DNA of 64,000 nt from Kondoa malvinella (lineage: Eukaryota; Basidiomycota; Agaricostilbomycetes; Agaricostilbales; Kondoaceae), in the NCBI GenBank assembly GCA_039545315.1, contig BCIM01000002.1, forward strand, positions 275,369 to 339,368, written 5' to 3'. This document shows, in pieces, positions 10,287-23,178 of this stretch. The first letter of the stretch is position 1, and each line of letters opens with the position of its first letter. The notes under the pieces are model-generated. The model searched no databases, was not told the origin of the DNA, and worked only from the letters and a program-made list of their open reading frames with translations. A program made the translations under genes and the position numbers.

Positions 10287-13200
10287 CTAGTCGCTCGAGT
10301 CGACATCTGCAACACAAAGATTAGCTATTGGTACTGGTGTGAATGGGATAGCATACCTTCCAGATCGGGCATGTCGCTGCGAGACACCTATCAGCAGAAC
10401 GCTTATGACGGAATCACCGCAGCAACTTACTCTCCCTCGTTTGAACTGGCATCAGGCGACTTGAGGTTCGGGATGGAGGAACCTTCAGAAGTCCAATCTT
10501 CCTCTTGCTTGCCATTGCTGTGCAGTTGATTTCAGTACTATTCAAGTAAGAAAAATAGATCAGCGTACCGCGGCTTTTTGGGAGCTTTGCCATCTGCACT
10601 GTCAGAGTCCGATACCTCAATGAGAGGAGCTGCATTGTCCCATCGATCATGTATCAGAGACATCACAAAGCAGATTGAAGGACATACGCATATCTTCGGG
10701 ATCAATCGCAGTCGGTTTTTTAGACTTTGCCTTTTTAGTCGGTGCAGGAGCTGCTTTAGCTTTTGGAGCAGGAGCAGGCTTCTTGGCTGCAAGAGGAGGG
10801 GGAATAGGAGCTTTTGCAGGAGTCGGCGTGGGCGACTTGGGAGTGGAACTTCTGCCAAACATGCCTGATAGGTTTGCATTGAAGTTCTTGGTTGGTTTAC
10901 ATGCAGAAGGTGGAGGCGATTTGACTGGTATTGGAGCAGTCCTTGTTGCCTTGGGCAGAGGCAAGTCCTAGATAGGTGTTACTTAAGTAGGATCTTGTTG
11001 AATGAAGCTTACATCTGGGTCACTAGCCTCGTATTCATCCTCTGCATCTTCATCAGTCGAAGAGTAGGTCGTGCGCGTATTCAGAGCAGGCTTCTTGCCC
11101 TTCTTGGCGGTGGGCACAACTAGTCGGCTTTGTCTGACCGCAACATCGACAATGCCCTTGTGCGCAAGGAGAAGATGTTCTTTAATCGCTGCTGCCTCTG
11201 CTTTGACAAGGTCTACAGAGACGTTGTCCAGAATCCGAATAGCGCGGCAAGTTGAGCTTTGTAATTGCTCTTTGTCATAATATCGATGAAGTGCTGGGTT
11301 GTCAAACTCGTCGAGGAAGGAGATGATAGCCTTCTTCGCACGACTACAATGCGTATCAGTGATTGTTTATAGTGCAGCATGAATCAGACTTGCTTGACAC
11401 GAGTCAGGGCATTTTGTACATCCTTCAGCTTATCGTGAGTCTCAGATCGCAAGCGTGGTCGAAGCTTGACTTGACTCCTGAAGATGGCTTCCTTGAGCAT
11501 TCTGGAGCCGGCAAGCAAATTGGTCGCAGGACCAAAGAGTAGGCGTAAGTAGGCGCGCTTTGCTTCGGTGGACTTGTCAGGCTTAGGCATGATGACTTCG
11601 TGCATATGCTTGCAAGCTTGTCTTACTGCTGACTGGTTACCACGATTGTCAGAGTTGCGCTGACCGACAGGCTGCTTGGGCGGCTTGTGACGCTGATTGG
11701 ACCGACGGATCCACTGTTGCAGGCGGATAGCTGCTTTGGTTTCCTTCTTCTTTGGCTTGCTTGATCGAGGATTGACAATCGGCTGGGTGATGATCGGTTT
11801 GACAACAAGCGCGGTTGACAGCTTGAGCCTCTGAGGTAGTTGTTCCAATTTGCCGACAGCAAGAATCTTGTAACCAGTTCCCGCTTTGGTGCTTGTACCG
11901 ACGCGAACTTCCGTAAGCTCGTCTACAGGACCAAGGATTCCGCTGGTTTGAAGCGCTGCTTCGACTTTGTCCCAGGCGGTGACATTGTAAAAGCTATTTC
12001 CATCATCAAACAAACTACGATAGTCAATGCGGCAAGAACGTACCCTTTGAGCGTTTGCTGTTTCATGGTCGCTGCGAAGTTGTTTGTCAGATTTTTGAAA
12101 TGCTCAAGCATTGTAGATCTAAGCTCTGGCAGGTTTGTACCCACTGCAACGCGTTGTCAGATCAACACAAACCCTCAGATCAGTGACGCACCCAGAGCCA
12201 ATAGGCGACACCTAGTTACAGCTTGTTTTAGCGGAGACTTCTCATGACTGGAAAGCAGATACTACTCACAAGCGATGCACAAGAACAATTTGGTGAGACT
12301 TCGACAGCTTCTTTAAAGGTTGTCCGGCATACGCAAGGAACTCTTTGTGCGGACCGATGATCAGTCGAGTTCTCCTAGCTAGCAACGTAACAAACCTTCA
12401 GCACTGTGTGCTTGTCGAATCATCTTCATGATCAAAGTGGAAGCTACTTCATTCAAAATGCCATAAGCTGCGTCATCGTGTTGGATAGACTGGTGAAAGT
12501 GGTTCATGACGAGTGACTTGAGCATTTGGAGCGGTAGCTTCAGGCCGTTGAAACCGGTTGTCCTTGCTTCTGACAGCCACTTACGTCTCGCGCCGACGAT
12601 CAGGACAGAAACCTATGCCATTGTCAGGAAGGACAGTAGTGTTACCGCCTAGCTTACCAGATCTTCGATGTATGCGACAACCAGGTTGATGTCCACGCTT
12701 TCACCATTGGTGAGGATCCAGCTGATCGAGAAGAGATGAGTGCTGTCACGCGTGAGTAGTGAGTACGCACTGCGCAAATTGTCTGCCGCGACTGAGCGTC
12801 CTGGTCGACACGTTCGTAACCGCTCGACTGTTGGCGATATAGAAGGCGAGTTGCTCTGCGATTGGCAAGTCGTTATGCATGATGTCTGGATGTATAGTCC
12901 GAGCGGCTGTAGTGACGAAGATGAATGATGAAAGTTGTAGAGGATTCGTGTCGGCAGCGAGCATGGTGGACGCAAGCAGAGCGCGAAGGAAACTGCCTCG
13001 TTTGCCGTCGTAGGACAAGGCTGATAGTTGCGAGTTGGCGAACTGCGCTAGCGTCTGACGGATAGCGACACTGCTGTTGTCCAGTTCGTATATAGACCCG
13101 CCAGCCGGCATCATAGGATAAAGGGCGGCAAAGAGACGGTCGTTCCAGACAGAGCGCATATTCTTGCAAGCGGCAATTTGCTCTGGCGTGCATCTTGCGT

Positions 13201-16200
13201 GAGAAGGCTCAAGCGGAATTGTTGACATAGAAAGAAGGGTCCGGAGAGCGTCTGAGAGGGAAGACTTGAGCAAGGTTGACTCCCGCGTAAACTAAGCTTA
13301 CCTATTCTTAGTATATAATCCTTGCTTTCTGTGAGGGTGGCCAAGCTGACATGACTATTTAGGCAATTGTTCTTTTTGGCACACTGATATTGAAACCATA
13401 TCAGAAGTTGCTTCAAGAGTACTCCTTACTAAACGCACCGATATACCAGCAGTAGCAAAGTCGATGCAAGGACCCTTCAAGACTTTGGCGGTCAAGGCAG
13501 CCTCGTGATGTTGCCGTAAAGCTTGGTAGAAGCGCCCGCTGAGATAGCTGCGAACAGCGGCTGCTGCGACAGAGTAGTCTATGACGGCGGTATTCTCGAC
13601 ATCAAGCGTGTTGACTGCTTGTTGAGGAAGGTACTTGCGTAAGGGGGTAGTGACATGGAACCGGAAGTGAGAAGGCAAGGCTGCTTTTCTGTCAACAAGG
13701 AATTCGGTGCGATCATCAAAAGCCAGCATCAATTGAAGCACAGGTAGGTGTTGAAGGTTGCATGACATCATGGTCGTTGCAAGTGATGCATATTGAGACA
13801 TAGTCTTGATATAAAGGATAGTATCCTTGAGCGAAAGGGCTGCCCAGGACGTTCGAGCGATGTGATGAGTCGTTGCGAGAAAGTCTGTTGTAGCAAAGAC
13901 CCATGGCACCGTGGAAGGGCCTTCAGTGAGCAGCTTGTCTGAGCCTTTGCCTTTTCCTACACGATGTCGCAGTAGTTGCATCTGTTCCGCCGAATGAGCA
14001 TGCAAGCTGCAAATTCAGTCTATGACGTACCATGTTGACTTGCTGCGGCACTGCTGCGGAGAGTTGAGGAGTTAGAGCTTGTTCAGCCGCTAATATCTGC
14101 TCGATGACTTCATCCTTGACCGGGGAGCCGAGAGGCATAAGCTGCCATATCAGTGTGACTCGGCAATCCAGACTGCGTTTATGATCCGGCACTTTGGAGT
14201 ATGCGTCGGCAGCCTTCGCCCAAGCACCTTCTTGGTCTCGTAGCTCAGCGACTTTGCTATAGTTTCCCAATGATTCGTATAAATCAGCAGTGACTGCCAA
14301 GAGGTCGTTGCTCTCGACGTCTGGAAAGCAAATCAGCATCACTCCGAATCGAGATTACGAGGGAACGTACAGGACACCATTTCGGCAGGGTTGTTTGAGA
14401 AGAGCGTCAGCGCCACGGTATACTGATTGGTACGCAAGTATTCAAAGCGTGTGATGTCGAGCATGTCACGCAGCGTTGAAGTCAGTTGAGCTTCATGTTC
14501 TAGCAATAGGCGGGTGATGCTGTCGAAAGCTCCAGCAGATCGAAATGAAACCACGGCGTTGTCGAAATCGCGGATTGTCTCGTAGCAGCGAGCGGCGGAT
14601 TCGTGATCGCCAGCTTGTCTGAAGCACTCTCCTGCACGACGCCAAGCGATAGTCACGTTGTCCTCTATGAATTCGGTAGCGATGGACTCGAAGACATCTG
14701 CCAGTGTTAGCCAACGATCTTTGAAGCTGGATAAGAGCACAGGATCGCGATTGTTCCGTTCTGAAGTGTGAAGGCTGTTCTTGCGCGTCAAGGCTATACC
14801 TGCATCAGAAAAGCTCTCCAACACTAGCGCAATTCGCACCTTTACACAGAGCTTCCATGTAGAAGTTTCTGGCTTTCCGGAACGAACCTGCAGCCTCTGA
14901 GAATTGTTGTCGACTATCGCAAGAAAGCGTCAGATCAACGACTACAGCAGAGCTTTGAAGCCCTCACTTCCAGTATTCTTCAGCACGAGCAGCCCATTCT
15001 TCCAGCGTTGATTTCTGAGCAATTTGGGGAAGCGCTTCTTCCGTGGACGCAACATCGCACAGGCCCAAGGTCTGCATCATGAGCTTGAAGGGCTCCGCTT
15101 TGTCCACAGATCGATCAAAGATGTACACTTTGGCTCGAGCACGAGTGAGCGCGACATAGAGTGATTTAAGTTCCCTGTTGAGCGTAGAGTGCCGTAAAGG
15201 GTCGAATCGCGGAGCACTAGTACGCAGTCCACTCTCTTCTGAACATCGGTTAAGAAGAAGACGCCAATCTGTTGCTTGTGCTTGGCTGTCGTGGAAGAGG
15301 TCGAACATGATCACATCGTTGAATTCAAGACCTGGCTACCAATCAGAATTACCAGAAAGCACGTCCGAGATTCTACCTTTGCTCTCGTATATCGTCAACA
15401 CCTGAGCGAAAGTTTCGCCCATGACTTTGCGCAGCTCTGCCTTGCGCTCCTCTGTCCTCACGATGAACACTTGTTCTGCACCTACGCAGACTGTCAGGCA
15501 CTGAATTGGAACAGAGATCAGGGCATACCGAATTCGATCTCGCCGGACATTTCGCCGTTGTTCTCGCTCTGGCTTGTCATCTTGAGAATCTCTTGTATAG
15601 AACGCGGAAGGAAGATCTTTGGACGTGGACCAATAGATATGTTAGCTTTTTCGGCTCGTACTTTGTCTATTGACCGAGGCCACCAGAAGAAGATTGTCTC
15701 GACCAGACCTGCCCGTGGTCAATCGAAACAGAATCGACAGCTTAGCAATCACTCACTGTTTGCGGCTTTAATGATGCCAGAATGACTGTCACGCATCACG
15801 CATGTGAGCGAGTATGGATGCATCGATGGCTCTCATACCTTCGATAATTGGTAGAAAGCTGGTAGTCGCCAGGCTTCGCGTACTTTCGTCGGCGTTGCTC
15901 TACTGCCCATTCTGCTTGCTCTAGCTCCCAGTATTGTAAGCTTAAGTCTTGCCATCGGAAATTTGAGGAGGTGATTGTTTGCGCTACGCATTTGTCAGTT
16001 CTAGCCTATGCTATAAATATCAGCGTACCAGTGTCGCCTGCGAAGAAGAAACCGTGTGGATTTGAGGACAAAACTCTCAGCAAGCGGCAATCGATCAGGA
16101 GATTACTAAGTAGCCAGAGTCAGCTGACTGCCACTCTGAAATTCACGTTTGGCATACTCTTGTGCCTCGTCTACATAGATGAATTCAACTTGAGAAGGTG

Positions 16201-19200
16201 CCCGCTTTGACATGGCAGTCAAGAGATCGCGAGTTCTGCGGATGTCAGCCGGTCCAGCAAGGCTCAAAGGAGATGCGATACCTGTCTGCAGCATCTCGTC
16301 GCCGAACTTCCGCTTTCTTCTCCATATAAACTTTGAAAATGAGGTAGATCCGAGACCGAGCATCGGACAAAATGTCGTTTGCTCTGCGGCTGTCGTCAAG
16401 ATAGTCGATCTCTTCCACGTACCCCTGCTCCGACTTCCAGAGATAGCAACACATGATACGACAGACTGACCTTTTCTGATCTGAAGGCCAATTCTGAGCC
16501 TTGCAAAGTGCCAAGGATCTCGGAAAAGACAAGCTAGCAAGCATATAAGCCTTTGCTGCAGTCGAGCTGATCCGAAAGCTACCAAAGGGTCCAGACGTTT
16601 GGTAAGATGTGCTGGAAATGTAGGCCACCAAGAGAAGAAGTCCTCAGAAGTGATGATGTCTCTTTGCCATTTGCCCGCTGGAGCGGTTTCTATGTCAGTC
16701 CCTTTGGGAGCAAACGCACCTGGTATTTCCGCCTCGTAGTCCCCCTCCAAAAGCTCACATCTGAGTATATCACATTACGTATGCGTCACAAAGCTCGAAC
16801 AGATTGACTTACAGTTTGCCGTACGAAAGGAAAAGAGGGAAATGACTGTCGTTGAGTTCACTCCATCTCGGTGGCAGAGAAGCTTCGTTTTGCAAAGCAT
16901 CAACGTCAAGGTATTCCCGAGTATTCTGCGATAACGCATTTTCTTAAATCGAATACAGCAAGCACGTCAGAACACATGCCTCAGCTGTAGCTTTCTCTGT
17001 GTCCGCTGCTATCTTTTGCACAGCATCGTTCTCCATGTTTACCGTCAAAGATTTTGCAAGCCGTCTATAAGTACTCAGATACACAGAGGCATTTAGAGAT
17101 GCTAGAGGCGTACTTGTCATATTGCTCTTTGACCTTCTGGGCCAACACTCTTGACTGTGTGACGAACAGCTGTCTGGGCTTGTGCGTGAGAGCAGTTGCA
17201 GCAACATCTGTGCTTGATTTGAAGGCGATCTCCATGCCTTCGCGTATTAAGACGCATACTCCTGACCAAATTGATTGACTTACCGATCATACGGAACAGA
17301 CATGTCGTTGTTTTCTGTTTGGCAGTCTAGTATATCCTGACAGAGTATTTGTTGGAGCACGTACACCAGTACCTAAGCCGTCCGTTAATGTCTGTTAAAG
17401 CAGCACACACAAGACTTACCAGATCGGCCAATGACAAAAAGCGAGCCATGGTGGTTGATCACTTGCGCCTCCTCGAATCTTCATCGACAGATCAGAGCTA
17501 CTCGAATCAGCAGACGTGTTCACTTACGAAACATCGAACACATCCGCTTGGCCGGTGATGTTGTGTCTGATATTCAGCACAAGATGCTTCGTGACCGGCA
17601 CAAACTTTTGCAGACTGTTTCGTACTGTTAGCAAAGCAACGTCTTAGACGGCTGGCCTGAAATACACAAGAATATTGTGAAGCTGGATATCAATAGGTGA
17701 GCAGCGCTCCTTGTAGTCGGGACATCACTTACAGCTAGCATCTCTTCTTCGGTAGCATCATGCTGATCTTGCTGCGTGATGGCAGCTAGCTCAGACTCTT
17801 TGTATTCGCCAGCTTTCCAGATCTTTGGGTCTGTCACATCCGACATGCCTTTGCCTCTTCTTCTGGGCGTTTCTCGATGCGTGACACGCCTGATATGATC
17901 CCGATCGTAGCGAGCCGAATGTGCAGCTACGGCATCCCATACTGTGTGTAGCAAGTTCGAGAGTCAATGATAGGACAATGAAAGTAAGGCTGGCGTACGT
18001 CTGTGATCAATGGTGTTATGCTTTTCGATCTGGATGAGGTGTTAGACCAGAACACGATCCAGACAGTAGCTTACACCCCAAATACGGATGATCTGTCGTA
18101 TGCTTGTGTCTTCTGGATCATGCCCGATGTCGACAGACCACACGATGCGCAGATTTCCACCTACTTTCGCTTCGAAAATAGCGATCGAATCCTTCTTTCC
18201 GTGCTGCAGCGGCTTCATATTGTCCTACTTATATTTTCAGCAGATGAAGAATGTATGTTACAGAAAGACCTACGTTGCTGAAGTGACCTTTTGATAGATG
18301 ATGGACGAGCTTTTTCAGCACATTTTCCATCGAAGTCTCGTCCAGCTGCCTGATATCCCTCACTATCGCAAAGAATGAGCTCGAGCATGGTATGGCGAGA
18401 TACCACGGACAAGCTCGACCGCTAATGAAGAGCCGCCATCTTCCAAGCTGATCCGCATCTTGACCAAAGTACATTGCAGCCTTCAACGGCGAGATACTAG
18501 GGAAGAGTGCCTTGTGATATCTGTCTTCGTCCACATCCTGGAGTGTCTGAACGGCCGTGGCTTCTTCTTGCTTTTGAGCAGCGACTTCCTCGGCTCGTTC
18601 AACCGCCATTTGAGCTTGCAATTCGGCTGCTTCTTTGCGCCGTTTCAGGTCCGACTTGACTGCTGGAGTGCGCATAATGCTCAGTAGATCCTGTACGATA
18701 ATGCCTGTCCAGCGCGTGACACGAAGCAGCGAGCCACAAACGTACTTTCAGAAGGTTCTTTCGACGATCTTCGATGATCAACAAGGAATTTGTAGCTTCT
18801 TGTACAGTCGTCGATTCAGGTAATTCAGCCTCGCGGAAAAGATGCGCAAGGTTTTGGTGTTGATTAACATCGTGAGCTTCCGCTGTTCCAATCAGAGCAG
18901 CTCGAGCAGCTGCTTTGCGTGCTCTTTGTGTTCCAGCGCGATGCTGAATGGGTATAGAAGAGTCGTCTTCATCATCTTCGTCATCTTCTTCAATAATGCG
19001 GCTCTCGTCTTTGGGCACAAGGGATCTGAAAAAGTCTTCGACTGAAAGGATTTCCCGTTCTGGAGCATCAACGGAAGGTGAGGTGATATCTGTACTGGTT
19101 GAGCCGTTGACGGTATCGTTGAACGTGCTGTTGGTCTCAGCGGTAGATGACATGTCGTCTGCGGCTGATGCGGATTCAAAAGATGCTTGAGTAGCAGCAC

Positions 19201-19695
19201 GAGCTTGATCCGCCAATTGAGCAGCCCGACGTTCCTCTGCCTTGTTTTCCTCCAAGAAACGTTCACGTAGCATCTTGATCACATTGCCTACAGTCCCGCT
19301 CGCGAAGAACCAATTGAGCTCATCGCGAATCTCGTCTTGCTCAAGCACATCATAGTCCAGCTTGTTGATAAAATTGGCCAAGCGAGACAGAACGAGATTT
19401 GTAGGTTCCTGCTTAGCGAGATCAGCACTTCACCTTACACCACTTTACGCGGATGCTTGCCTGCGGATAGCTGTCTGTGCACAATTGCGAGAAAGCAGCA
19501 TAACTCGGCGTATTGTAGACTAATCCGCGTGCAACTCAGCCTCTTACTGTGCGTATCCTGTCTGGCGCTAGACGTACAAGCCAAAGTTCTTTCGAAATGC
19601 AAGTCCTGCGGCGAACCTACATGCAGCAGCTGGCGCAGAGCTCCCAAGTCGGCAACGGCTACTTCTGAGCTGGCTAGCTGAGCTGGAGTAGCCAT
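10287..19695 (-). CDS. Giant UvrD-like superfamily 1 helicase (TRANK1-like)
   Basis: One minus-strand gene of 9.4 kb, roughly 2,300-2,500 residues after removing some 40 short introns. It starts MATPAQLASSEVAVADLGAL. The N-terminal third has acidic linkers (RIIEEDDEDDEDD) and a helical region (KSDLKRRKEAAELQAQMAVE). Helicase motifs follow: Walker A GRSGTGKTTT at 17430-17305, Walker B YVDEAQEY near 16180, FAGDTGQ near 16040 and motif VI YVALTRARAKVYIFD near 15140. After that come TPR-like helical repeats (CYETIRDFDNAVVSF; DLYESLGNYSKVAELRDQEG), an IQ-like helix (KAAIRLQQWIRRS) and a disordered tail rich in Pro, Ala, Lys ending DMPDLEDVDSSD. The layout matches large fungal UvrD proteins related to animal TRANK1. 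Walker A is split by two introns around an 8-base exon (17365-17372), and the join at 11393-11344 needs a GC-AG intron. Confidence 0.85.
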
Positions 19696-20077
19696 TGCTG
19701 TTCTTCTAGCGTGCCTATCCTCCGACTTTGTTGATTTGTCCTGCAGATGACGCCGCAGTAGGCACGCGCGTCTCGCTGGCTGCGAGCAGGGCCAGTCGTT
19801 TGTAGCACAGCGTCCAAGCACAGATGATACGCGGTATAGGCACAGACAATCGCGGGTAGTATGGTAATATCCTTGATAGCAAGAAACTGGGGAATCCGAA
19901 AAAGTCGCAAACTTGTCAGCAGTGCATTTACATATACTAGCCTATACAGAAGTGTAATATAGTATGTCGCTACCACAGGTGATAGCGATGTTGTGTCCGG
20001 ACATGATTTTCCATGAAGCCAATTTTCCGACGATGCCAAAGACCAGACCAGACTGTTCCGCTTGGAAGCAAATGCGT
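19696..20077. other. Intergenic region
   Basis: About 380 bases between the helicase start and the stop of the truncated MFS copy. No coding or RNA feature could be supported. Confidence 0.4.
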
Positions 20078-20441
20078 CTAGTACGCCTGTCTTCCTCTGG
20101 TCTCGATTGGTCTAAGCGAGAAGCAACGCTCAGTGATCGAAGATTGAAAGATCAACTTGCACTCACAGACACAAAATGGCCAAGGCAGAGACAAAGGATG
20201 CTCCTCCTGCGAGGAAAAGGATACCGTTGCTGTCGGCATTATTCTAGATTATAGGCATGAGCGAAGTCGCTGCTGCAGAGCTGTAGACTTACGAAAGGAG
20301 CAGCCCTGCATTGTGAAAACATCAGTTTGCAGCTTGAAGCGATTAAATAGCTAGACGCACACAAAGGGCGCCACGATTCCAGAGATTCGGCCCAAGCAAG
20401 AGAGCGCTCCACCAGCTGAAGTACGGAAAGGTGCAGGGAAA
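20078..20441 (-). pseudogene. 5'-truncated copy of the SVOP-like MFS transporter
   Basis: The minus strand repeats the last four exons of the transporter at 23179-25499: FPAPFRTSAGGALSCLGRIS, a 13-base exon (AAPF), NNADSNGILFLAGGASFVSA and IETRGRQAY with stop. Splice sites and frame are kept in all four, including the tiny exon, and the third exon is nearly identical in protein to the intact gene. Similarity stops abruptly at about 20441, at the codons for the FPAP motif; upstream sequence is unrelated. With no start or the first ten helices it cannot make a transporter. Kept reading frames despite silent differences suggest either a rather recent copy or slow decay. Confidence 0.85.
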
Positions 20442-20455
20442 AGCTGCTCAAGAAC

Positions 20456-22226
20456 ATGAAAGCCAAAGGGTCTCGTGTTCTCATCTTTTCGCCAACATTC
20501 TCTCCTCAACAACAAGATACCAGAGTAGGTTCTGGCCACTGTCAGACGTTATGCTTTGACTGACTGGCTATGTAGAGGACTGATGTCAACCCAAGCAGAG
20601 TCGTGCAAGCAGCTACCAATCTCGAGAATCGCGCTTCTTCCCCTCTGACGCCTATTACATCTCCGCACCCGTCTTCGCCTGATCAATCTGCTATGGATGT
20701 AGACGAGTAAGTTCAATGTTGTAACTAGTAGCTTGTATTGATGCGAAGAGAGAAAGTTCTCAGGCTTACCTTGCTTACCTTGAGACGTCGACCAAAATAG
20801 CGGAGGATCGTCTACACCCCAAGCGAGCCTTCCGAAAACGATACTAAAGCTTCCGCTGCATTATACCCACCGCTGGAACAGATACCCAGCAAGACTACCT
20901 CACAAGACCAAGTTTGCCAAACTACTATGGATGAAGGTGCGCTCCATGATTGACGTTGCGTATAGAGCTTACACTTTCGCGACTCCAGCTTCAAGAGACA
21001 TTGCAGATCTGAATCAGCAGGGCCAATTGCTGGTGCAAGAGCTGCAATCTCTTGCCTTGCAAAATGTCGAAATTGCGAACGCACTGCCGGATATTTCTGA
21101 GGATCGCTTCACTGCTTGGGAGACTCGCAAAAGACCCGATACGTCTTTTGGCGACTGCAAAATGCGTAGGTCTGATTATTGCATGATATGAAAGACTTGT
21201 GGCTTATTGCTATGTCCAGCGAGCTTTCAAGAAGCTGACTTAGACGAAGAACAAGAGTTCTACAACCTCTGGGCGGAAAAGATTATAGAAGACTTCTCGA
21301 CCGATGTCGAGTGGGCCAAATCACTCGCAAAACCACAGCATGTGCTAAGGATGTTTGAAGCAAATCAAGCCATATTGTCAACTCCTCTGTCGTATCCTCA
21401 CGCGTTTCAACATGCGGCTGAGCCATCAACTCCGCAGTCATCAACTCCGCAGCCATCAACTCCAATCGCAGTCAAATCAGCAACGCAAGACATTGGCACC
21501 ACCCTGTTAAATGACTTCATTGCACCTACCGGATATGCCATTAACCCAGACCACGCTGCTATCTTGCCTAATCTCCTTTCTCCCAATCCTCACCTGTTGC
21601 TCGACCTACCCAATCAAACCTTATCGGGCCTCTTTGCCGCCTTAGACAACTTGAAGCACCCTGGTCTGCACCCTTACCTCGATCAAAATGTCGGCTATGC
21701 TAGGGCCTACGCTGTCCATGCTGGTCGTTGGCTTGCCGCGCTCAAAGCTTACGATCGACTACATCCTCAGCACCACTACCAAACTCAGATTTTGATCGAT
21801 GCATACTCGGCATACGACTACAATGATACAGTTCTGGTGTATTACGTTGGCACTACAATCTATTTTGCCTACCTGAGGGTTGTCCAAGATTTCTATGCGT
21901 CATCAGTCTATGTCACCGAACCAGAAAAGGCGCCCACCCTATGCCTGCTTGTGTGCGCTTTCTTCCTGGGCGAATGTTTGGACCAATTGCGCAGTCAAGC
22001 TGCAAATAGAAATGCAGAGCATGATGAAGAAGTGACCATCGCCAGTATTGAAGCATCAAAGAAAGTGAAGGTCCTGGTTCTGTTCAAGAATAGTAAGGAC
22101 GCATGGGTGGATGATATGATGGAGACATCATATGTACAGCTTGCGAGGAAGCTTATCACCAATCTGGACGATGGGGGCTTCGACAAGCTTGTTTGCAGAC
22201 AGTCTGTAAGCCGATGTCGAGCTTAA
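20456..22226 (+). CDS. Hypothetical protein starting at the MFS duplication breakpoint
   Basis: Starts MKAKGSRVLIFSPTFSPQQQ; introns with donors GTAGGT, GTAAGT and GTAGGT join it to TDVNPSRVVQAATNLENRAS, a P/S-rich part ending SAMDVD, then a basic segment (KTILKLPLHYTHRWNRYPAR) and a helical region AYTFATPASRDIADLNQQGQ. The last exon is long: EADLDEEQEFYNLWAEKIIE, three PSTPQ repeats, and a folded-looking C-terminal half (HPGLHPYLDQNVGYARAYAV; YNDTVLVYYVGTTIYFAYLR) ending KLVCRQSVSRCRA. Around 480 residues. No family is recognised. Its ATG lies 15 bases beyond the point where the truncated transporter copy on the other strand stops matching, so its promoter overlaps that pseudogene. Confidence 0.65.
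21426..21463 (+). repeat. 15-base tandem repeat inside a coding exon
   Basis: About 2.5 copies of TCAACTCCGCAG(T/C)CA encode repeated PSTPQ/SSTPQ units in the unknown protein. The unit length of 15 keeps the frame. Confidence 0.75.
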
Positions 22227-23178
22227 TCGAGGTCGGTGGAGTCGCTACAGCTCGTTGCGAGGTATATGCCTACTAAGCGGGTATCCGAACAGCCCTTGTC
22301 GGTGGTCTGCAAGCAAGAGAAATTCGAACAATCCGCACGCTCTTTGGCCCAAAGCGTGATGAGCATTTCTCTCTGGAATTGTCCCTCTGCAGGCTTAAGT
22401 ATCTCACTGCTAAGCGGGTCACTCTGGGCTCCTTCGAATTCTTTCTGCTTGAATCTCTCGCGTGTTGCAAGCTCCGCGTCAGACGTCGGCGCTTCACTAG
22501 CTTCACTCTCTTGCGCCGAGAGTTAAGCCAAAGCTTCCGAGCTAGCATATGAGCTCTAGACAGCCTTCCACGTACCTCTTTTCCTGTTTCCTTTGTCCCT
22601 TGTGCTTGCTCGCTCCCTTTTTGTGGGTTCCTCATAACACAGTAGTGGCATACATCGCATTGATAAATGCAATGATGTCTGGGCGCGGAAGAGACCTGCG
22701 GGTTCTGTCTAGGAAGGCTCTCTTCTCTGTTCTTACTCGTGCTGACGTTTCTAATCTGTTTCTCTTTTTGATCTCTCTCTGACTCTCTCTCCACCCTAGA
22801 CGACCATTGTGACACCCAGTCCGATGCAGCAGGCTATAATAAGCCTTGATAGCTTGTTATGGGCTATAAAAGAATACGGAAGTCCATTTGCTGCTTCAAG
22901 CGCATGAACGGAGTAGAAGTTGCCTTGAATCAGCTAGCGACGTAGCTTGGCAAGCTGTCTGTGGTGGTCATCAAAGATATTGGCGATGCTGTTGATCCCG
23001 TCCGTAACTGAGCATTTATCGCTGGCATCTTGGTTCGCGGACAAAGACTATGGTCTTGCCGGCTGCGCTTGGTTGGAAGCGAGCGTAGTTGCCTCTGGAT
23101 GAAATACAAGTACAACATTATCCCACGCGGAAATGTGCAATGGTTCTGGGCATGACCTATTGCAATGATGATACGTTT
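22227..23178. other. Long intergenic region
   Basis: About 950 bases between the unknown gene's stop and the stop of the intact MFS transporter. A 180-codon Arg/Lys-rich open frame exists on the minus strand (22273-22815) but starts at GTG, opposes pyrimidine-rich DNA and has no domain. A TATAAAAG motif occurs at about 22864. Nothing firm is seen. Confidence 0.4.

Noticed and set aside
22273..22815. 180-codon Arg/Lys-rich minus-strand open frame
   Set aside because: Starts at GTG, has no domain, and mirrors a pyrimidine-rich tract on the other strand; more likely untranslated sequence.
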